In this document: positions 59,600 through 64,000 of the stretch, piece by piece
Layout of the letters: each line of letters opens with the position of its first letter
Position numbering within the stretch: position 1 is the first letter of the stretch
Position numbers and translations under genes: made by a program
Assembly (NCBI GenBank): GCA_910588045.1
Contig: CAJUPS010000006.1
Span: 21,544 to 85,543, forward strand
Origin: an uncultured Oscillospiraceae bacterium
GTDB taxonomy: Bacteria; Bacillota; Clostridia; Oscillospirales; Oscillospiraceae
Length of the DNA stretch: 64,000 nt
Reading direction: 5' to 3'
The notes under the pieces: generated by a model
Database searches by the model: none
What the model was told of the DNA's origin: nothing
What the model saw: the letters and a program-made list of their open reading frames with translations, nothing else

Positions 59600-60811
59600 A
59601 TGAAGCCCATCTTGCAGATCCGTATGCTGGGAGGCTGTTCCCTGACCTATGGGGACAAGACCATCTCGGATGCCAACTATCACCAGAAAAAGCCCTGGAT
59701 GCTGCTGGCCTACCTCATAACCTTCCGCAGTCAGGAGATCCCCGTGGACGAGCTCATCAATCTGCTCTACCCCGGGGAGCAGGGGAGCCGTCCCACCGGC
59801 GCGCTGAAGACCCTGGTCTACCGGGTGCGGGAGATGCTCGAGGAGCTGGGACTGCCCGACAGCCGTGACATGATCCTGGTGGCCCGGGGGACCTACGCGT
59901 GGAACGCCGGTGTGCCCATCCAGCTGGATACGGACCTCTTTGAGCTGGCCTGCCAGCGCTCCGGCGCCGCCTGGCTGCTGCCGGAGGAGCGGCTGGAGCT
60001 CTGCCTGAGCGCCCTGGCCATGTACCGGGGGGACTTCCTGTCCAAGGCGGCGGGGGAGCGCTGGGTGGGGAAGCTGATCCCCTGCTACCGCTCGATGTAC
60101 ACCCGATTGGTGCAGACGACGGCCGGGCTGCTCTCGGCCCAGGAGCGTTGGGAGGAGCTGATCCAGGTCTGCGGCCGGGCCATCCAGATCGACGGGTACG
60201 AGGAGAGCTTCTACTACTATTTGATCCGCGGCCTGCTCCGCACCGGACAGACCCGGCAGGCCCTGGAGCGGTACAAGCGTATGTACAGCATCTTCTACAC
60301 CGAGCTGGGCGTGACGCCCTCGGCGGAGATGACCGAGCTCTACCGGGAGATCACCCAGGAGAGCAGTCGGGACACGGCCCGGGAGACGGAGGACCTGGCT
60401 GCCGTCAGCCGCTTCCTGCTGCGGGAGGACCGGCTGTCCGGGGCGTTCTTCTGCGAGCTGGAGGTGTTTACCGACATCTACAACCTGGAGGCCCGCTCTG
60501 CGGCCCGGTCCGGGCGCACGGTCTACCTGGCCATGATCTCCGCCTCCATGCGGGATGCTACGGTCCCGCCGCTGCGGATGCTGAACAACTACATGGAGAA
60601 GCTGGCCGACTGCATCCGGGACACGCTCCGCCGGGGCGACGTGGTGTCCCAGTACAGCGTGACCCAATACATCCTGTTGCTGCCCGTGCCCTCCGCGGAG
60701 AAGGGACAGGTGGCCTTGGACCGCGTTATCAGCAATTTTACGGAGAAGTATCCCCGCTGTCCGCTGCTTCTGCGCACGAGCATCCGGGAGATCGACACCG
60801 TTCTGGTATGA
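59600..60811 (+). CDS. BTAD-domain transcriptional regulator (SARP-like)
   Basis: A 403-residue regulator. The N-terminus is an OmpR-like winged helix (ILQIRMLGGCSLTYGDKTISDANYHQKKPWMLLAYLITF), followed by the bacterial transcriptional activator domain of TPR-like helices (residues 100-245, with ERLELCLSALAMYRGDFLSKAAGERWVGKLI and ELGVTPSAEMTELYREI). The remaining 150 residues form a GGDEF-like-sized domain without a GGDEF motif (FFCELEVFTDIYNLEARSAARSGRTVYLAMI, RRGDVVSQYSVTQYILLLP). ATG at 59600 is preferred to GTG at 59591 by ribosome-site spacing. Targets unknown. Confidence 0.85.
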   Translation: MKPILQIRMLGGCSLTYGDKTISDANYHQKKPWMLLAYLITFRSQEIPVDELINLLYPGEQGSRPTGALKTLVYRVREMLEELGLPDSRDMILVARGTYAWNAGVPIQLDTDLFELACQRSGAAWLLPEERLELCLSALAMYRGDFLSKAAGERWVGKLIPCYRSMYTRLVQTTAGLLSAQERWEELIQVCGRAIQIDGYEESFYYYLIRGLLRTGQTRQALERYKRMYSIFYTELGVTPSAEMTELYREITQESSRDTARETEDLAAVSRFLLREDRLSGAFFCELEVFTDIYNLEARSAARSGRTVYLAMISASMRDATVPPLRMLNNYMEKLADCIRDTLRRGDVVSQYSVTQYILLLPVPSAEKGQVALDRVISNFTEKYPRCPLLLRTSIREIDTVLV

Positions 60812-60830
60812 AAGGAAAAGGAGAGCTATC

Positions 60831-61337
60831 ATGGAACTGGAATTTATCACGGCGGGCCTCGTTGTCAACACCCACGGAATCCGGGGGGAGGTCAAGGTAT
60901 TGCCCCAGGGGGTGTCACCGAGAATGATGATCAAGTGCGGCGTGCTGTATGTGGAGGACAAGCCCTACCGGCTCCTCTCCGGGCGGGTCCACAAGGGGTG
61001 CCTGCTGGCCAAGCTGGAGGGGATCGGCAGCATAGACGACGCCCTGAAGCTCAAGGGGGAGCTGGTCACCATCCGCCGCGAGGATGCGGGGCTGCCGGAG
61101 GGGGAGTATTTCGACGAGGAGCTCATAGGTCTCACTGCCCGGAACGTGAAAACCGGCGAGGAGCTGGGCCAGGTGGTGGATATTCTCCACTATCCGGCCC
61201 ACGACATCTACACGGTCCAGGGCGAGCGGGACGAGTTCCTGATCCCCGCCGTGCCGGAGTTCATCGCCAAGCTGGACGTGGCGGGAGGGACAATAGACAT
61301 CCGCATGATGCGGGGACTGGGCACCCATGAGGATTGA
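60831..61337 (+). CDS. rimM: Ribosome maturation factor RimM
   Basis: A 168-residue protein assisting 30S head maturation through ribosomal protein S19. The N-terminal barrel begins FITAGLVVNTHGIRGEVKVLP, and the C-terminal PRC-like barrel has YFDEELIGLTARNVKTGEELGQVVDILHYPAHDIYTV and FLIPAVPEFIAKLDVAGGTIDI. It overlaps trmD by 11 bases, as usual for this pair; the common rpsP and KH genes upstream are absent and a BTAD regulator takes their place. Confidence 0.95.
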   Translation: MELEFITAGLVVNTHGIRGEVKVLPQGVSPRMMIKCGVLYVEDKPYRLLSGRVHKGCLLAKLEGIGSIDDALKLKGELVTIRREDAGLPEGEYFDEELIGLTARNVKTGEELGQVVDILHYPAHDIYTVQGERDEFLIPAVPEFIAKLDVAGGTIDIRMMRGLGTHED

Positions 61338-62160
61338 CATCATGACCCTGTTCCCCGAGACGGTGGGGGACATGATGAACGAGTCCATCCTGGGCCGCGC
61401 CCAGGAGCGGGGCTTCATCTCCATCCGGGCCCACCAGATCCGGGACTTCACCGTCAACAAGCAGAAGCAGGTGGACGACTACCCCTACGGCGGAGGCCGG
61501 GGGGCGGTGATGCAGGCGGACCCCCTGTACCGCTGCTGGGCCTACATCCGGGCCAACTACGGCACGGGGCGGACCCGGACCATCTATCTGTCCCCCTGCG
61601 GGACCACCTTCTGCCAGGCCAAGGCCCGGCAGCTGCTGGCGGACTACGACCACCTGATCCTGGTCTGCGGGCACTACGAGGGCGTGGACGAGCGGTTCCT
61701 GGAGGAGTGCGTGGACGAGGAGATCTCCCTGGGGGATTTCGTCCTCACCGGCGGGGAGCTCCCCGCCATGGCGGTGGCGGACGCGGTGTGCCGGATGGTG
61801 CCCGGGGTGCTGCCGGAGGCGGCCTGCTATGAGGACGAGAGCCACTGGAACGGCCTCTTGGAGCACCCCCAGTACAGCCGCCCGGAGGAGTGGCACGGCC
61901 GGAAGGTGCCGGAGATCCTTTTAAGCGGCGACCACGCCAAGGTGGCCCTCTGGCGGAAGCGGCAGTCCATGCTCCGCACCCTGCGGAGAAGGCCGGATAT
62001 GTTCCGGGAATCCGATTTCATGGGCAGTAAGGCCGACCGCCGCCTGCTCTCGGAGGTGTACGGGGAGCTGAAACGGGAGAAGAGGACGGGGGAGCCGGAA
62101 AACGCTGCGCCAGAGGGGTTGCAGACCGATTCTACCACCGGTTCACCGGCGGATTTCTGA
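61327..62160 (+). CDS. trmD: tRNA (guanine-N1)-methyltransferase TrmD
   Basis: A 277-residue SPOUT methyltransferase that makes m1G37 in tRNA. Characteristic are MRIDIMTLFPETVGDMMNESILGRAQERG, QVDDYPYGGGRGAVMQADPLY, LSPCGTTFCQAKA, LVCGHYEGVDERFLE and the knot segment SLGDFVLTGGELPAMAVADAVCRM. The C-terminus is about 30 residues longer than usual (ending in a Pro/Thr/Ser-rich tail). It overlaps rimM. Confidence 0.95.
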   Translation: MRIDIMTLFPETVGDMMNESILGRAQERGFISIRAHQIRDFTVNKQKQVDDYPYGGGRGAVMQADPLYRCWAYIRANYGTGRTRTIYLSPCGTTFCQAKARQLLADYDHLILVCGHYEGVDERFLEECVDEEISLGDFVLTGGELPAMAVADAVCRMVPGVLPEAACYEDESHWNGLLEHPQYSRPEEWHGRKVPEILLSGDHAKVALWRKRQSMLRTLRRRPDMFRESDFMGSKADRRLLSEVYGELKREKRTGEPENAAPEGLQTDSTTGSPADF

Positions 62161-62164
62161 CAGT

Positions 62165-62209
62165 TCAACCGATTAGCGGTTGATTTTCCGCCGCAGACCG
62201 GTCTACAAT
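62165..62209 (+). promoter_or_regulatory. Promoter with overlapping dyad before the XRE regulator gene
   Basis: TTGATT (62180-62185) and TACAAT (62204-62209) are 18 bases apart. A perfect dyad TCAACCG-ATTAG-CGGTTGA (62165-62183) covers the -35, a good position for autorepression by the XRE protein encoded next. Confidence 0.7.
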
Positions 62210-62237
62210 GGTCCCAGAACACAAGGAGGGCGCGGAC

Positions 62238-63044
62238 ATGGAAGAAATGAAGATCGGCCGGTTTATCCGGGAGCGTCGGATGGAACTGGGGCTCACCCAG
62301 CAGCAGCTGGCGGACAGGCTGGGCATCACCGACAAGGCCGTCAGCAAGTGGGAGCGGGCCGTGAGCTATCCGGACATCACCATATTGCGGGAGCTGGCGG
62401 CGGCGCTGGAGGTCAGCGTCACCGAGCTTCTGGCGGGGGAGAGGGACGAGACGTCCCCGGTGCCCCCGGAGGTGGAGGACGTGGTGGTGGACACCGTGGC
62501 CTACGCGGAGACCGCGAGGCGGAGGAACGGCGGCTGGCGGTGGTGGCTTTTTGTGGGCCTGACCGCCGCGTGCCTGGTTGCGGCACTGGTGCTGGTGATC
62601 GTAGGATGGGGCTGCGGCAGTCTGTGGGCCGCCTGGCTGGCGATCAAGTGCATCGCCTTCGGCTGGGCGGTGTGCTACCCGCTGCTGCGCACGGAGCGGT
62701 ATCCGGTGCGCAACGCGCTGGCCATCGCCTCCGTGGCGGTGTATCCCTTCCTCTGGTCCTTGGGGGCCCACAGGGGCTGGCACCTGGGGATCGTGGTCGT
62801 TTCCATCGCGTTTGCGTGGTCGGTCTACTGGGTATTGATACGCTACCGGCAGCAGAAGTCTGCGGCTATCGTGCTGATCCTTCTGCTGGGCGGGCTGCTG
62901 CATGTCAGCGTGAATTGGATGGTGGAGGCGTACCTGGAGTGGGTGATTGTTGAGACTGCGGTTGTTCTGGTGCTGGACGTTCTCTGTCTCGGAGGCGCGT
63001 ATGTGCTGGAGAAGGGCAGCGGGCTCTTTTGGAAACGGACATAA
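62238..63044 (+). CDS. XRE family regulator with C-terminal membrane domain
   Basis: A 268-residue protein. Residues 1-65 are a helix-turn-helix of XRE type (IGRFIRERRMELGLTQQQLADRLGITDKAVSKWERAVSYPDI). After a linker come about six hydrophobic helices (starting WWLFVGLTAACLVAALVLVIVGWG). This design, a membrane-bound repressor-like protein, is common in Firmicutes, with unknown signals. The start at 62238 has AAGGAGG eight bases upstream. A dyad over the promoter suggests autoregulation. Confidence 0.88.
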   Translation: MEEMKIGRFIRERRMELGLTQQQLADRLGITDKAVSKWERAVSYPDITILRELAAALEVSVTELLAGERDETSPVPPEVEDVVVDTVAYAETARRRNGGWRWWLFVGLTAACLVAALVLVIVGWGCGSLWAAWLAIKCIAFGWAVCYPLLRTERYPVRNALAIASVAVYPFLWSLGAHRGWHLGIVVVSIAFAWSVYWVLIRYRQQKSAAIVLILLLGGLLHVSVNWMVEAYLEWVIVETAVVLVLDVLCLGGAYVLEKGSGLFWKRT

Positions 63045-63048
63045 ATAA

Positions 63049-63081
63049 AACGGCCGGTGCGGAATTTCCGCACCGGCCGTT
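63049..63081. terminator. Bidirectional terminator between XRE and tyrS
   Basis: A nearly perfect palindrome (AACGGCCGGTGCGGAA with TTCCGCACCGGCCGTT) lies between the convergent stop codons. It is preceded by AAATAAA and followed by CTGTC, and may serve both genes, best tyrS on the minus strand. Confidence 0.75.
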
Positions 63082-63096
63082 CTGTCAAGAAACGGT

Positions 63097-64000
63097 TTAA
63101 TTCATCACCGCCCGGTGGAAGACCTTCTTGCCTTTCTTGATAATCACGCCATCACCCACGAACAGCTCACAGCCAAACTTTCGGTCGATGTCTGTGATCT
63201 TCTCGTCGCCCACGGACACGCCGCCCTGCTGGACCAGCCGCCGGGCCTCGCCCTTGGAGGGCGCCAACCCGCAGGCCACCAGCAGGTTCATGATCCCGAT
63301 CTGGCCGTCGCCGAAGTTGTCGATGGTCAGCTCGGTGGTGGGCATACTGGCCTTGTCGCCGCCGCCGCCGAAGAGGGCCTGGGCGGCCTCCTGGGCCTTG
63401 TCGGCCTCCTCCTTGCCGTGGACCATATTGGTCAGCTCCCAGGCCAGGACCTCCTTGGCGCGGTTGAGCTGACTGCCGGTCCACGTGTCCATCTCGTCGA
63501 TCTGCTCCAGGGGCAGGAAGGTCAGCAGGCGGATACACTTCATCACGTCCGCGTCCTCCACGTTCCGCCAATACTGGTAGAAGTCGTAGGGGCTGGTCTT
63601 GTTGGGGTCCAGCCACACGGCGTTCCCGGCGGTCTTGCCCATCTTGTTCCCCTGGGAGTCGGTGAGGAGGGTGATGGTCATGCAGTGGGCGTCCTTGCCC
63701 AGCTTCCGGCGGATGAGCTCCGTGCCGCCCAGCATGTTGGACCACTGGTCGTTGCCGCCGAACTGCATGTTGCACCCGTGGGACTGGAAGAGGTGGTAGA
63801 AGTCGTAGGACTGCATGATCATGTAGTTGAATTCCAGGAAGCTCAGGCCCTTTTCCATGCGCTGCTTGTAGCACTCCGCCCGGAGCATGTTGTTCACGGA
63901 GAAGCAGGCCCCCACGTCCCGCAGGAGGTCCACGTAGTTCAGATCCAGCAGCCAGTCGGCGTTGTTGACCATCTGGGCCTTGCCCTCGCCGAACTCAATG
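63097..64000 (-). CDS. tyrS: Tyrosyl-tRNA synthetase, C-terminal part (gene continues past window)
   Basis: The last 300 or so residues of TyrRS. The frame is open through 64000 (IEFGEGKAQMVNNADWL...), so the start and HIGH motif lie outside. Seen are the tyrosine pocket QSYDFYHLFQSHGCNMQFGGNDQWSNMLGG, the KMSKS-equivalent GNKMGKTAGNAVWLDP and the C-terminal S4 RNA-binding domain (LVACGLAPSKGEARRLVQQGGVSVGDEKI). It charges tRNA-Tyr. A T-box leader could exist upstream but cannot be checked here. Confidence 0.95.
   Translation of the reverse strand, partial: IEFGEGKAQMVNNADWLLDLNYVDLLRDVGACFSVNNMLRAECYKQRMEKGLSFLEFNYMIMQSYDFYHLFQSHGCNMQFGGNDQWSNMLGGTELIRRKLGKDAHCMTITLLTDSQGNKMGKTAGNAVWLDPNKTSPYDFYQYWRNVEDADVMKCIRLLTFLPLEQIDEMDTWTGSQLNRAKEVLAWELTNMVHGKEEADKAQEAAQALFGGGGDKASMPTTELTIDNFGDGQIGIMNLLVACGLAPSKGEARRLVQQGGVSVGDEKITDIDRKFGCELFVGDGVIIKKGKKVFHRAVMN

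Overview
The window looks like a chromosomal piece of a high-GC, anaerobic gut Firmicute of the Oscillospiraceae / Flavonifractor-Lawsonibacter type. This rests on overall protein style and GC-rich codons, ymfF/ymfH with lgt, SLH-domain surface proteins, DUF711/ACT genes, an anaerobic corrinoid/siroheme cluster and a c-di-GMP-I riboswitch. No rRNA, tRNA or CRISPR was seen. Most long alternative reading frames are shadows of GC-rich genes.

Layout. 1-1.84 kb: AT-rich, frameshifted 3' part of a DUF2357/PD-(D/E)XK nuclease of McrBC-like defence type. 2.2-4.6 kb: AraC regulator and MATE exporter. 4.65-14.8 kb: a carbohydrate locus, with two TIM-barrel isomerase/epimerase genes, two Gfo/Idh/MocA oxidoreductases and a ThuA protein facing a MalG-MalF-MalE ABC importer and a LacI regulator; the importer has a near-consensus promoter with paired operators. 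15.3-19.8 kb: a large SLH/Ig-like surface protein with a structured, attenuator-like leader, an orphan LytTR response regulator and a serine recombinase. 20-24.3 kb: CDF and NhaC transporters plus two unknown proteins. 24.5-33.9 kb: a long forward run of ymfF, ymfH, lgt, GNAT, then precorrin-2/siroheme genes (cobI, precorrin-2 dehydrogenase, hemC, cobA-hemD, hemB). 34-38 kb: small membrane/zinc-ribbon proteins, ACT and DUF711 proteins, a histidine phosphatase. 38-44.3 kb: the F-type ATP synthase operon on the minus strand, with a remarkable alpha subunit. 44.4-49.2 kb: acyl-hydrolase, DUF554, a tyrosine phenol-lyase-like enzyme, a small helical protein and a MerR regulator. 49.4-55.2 kb: a type IV pilus-like operon headed by a transglutaminase-like protein and ending in a DUF4430/ECF-S pair. 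55.5-59.4 kb: the most striking locus (below). 59.6-64 kb: BTAD regulator, rimM, trmD, a membrane XRE regulator and the 3' part of tyrS.

Main discovery candidates. (1) At 55.5-59.4 kb a tyrosine recombinase gene is followed by a perfect 24-bp inverted repeat pair flanking a 248-bp segment. The segment carries an extended -10 promoter that points away from the downstream genes and a long bidirectional-terminator-like hairpin. Next come an AP2-domain protein, two back-to-back c-di-GMP-I (GEMM-I) riboswitch aptamers, and a secreted surface protein that looks like a mosaic. This suggests a phase-variable DNA switch layered on second-messenger RNA control. (2) The ATP synthase operon has no atpH. 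Instead the C-terminal domain of subunit delta appears fused to the N-terminus of subunit alpha, and the delta N-terminal domain is absent from the operon.
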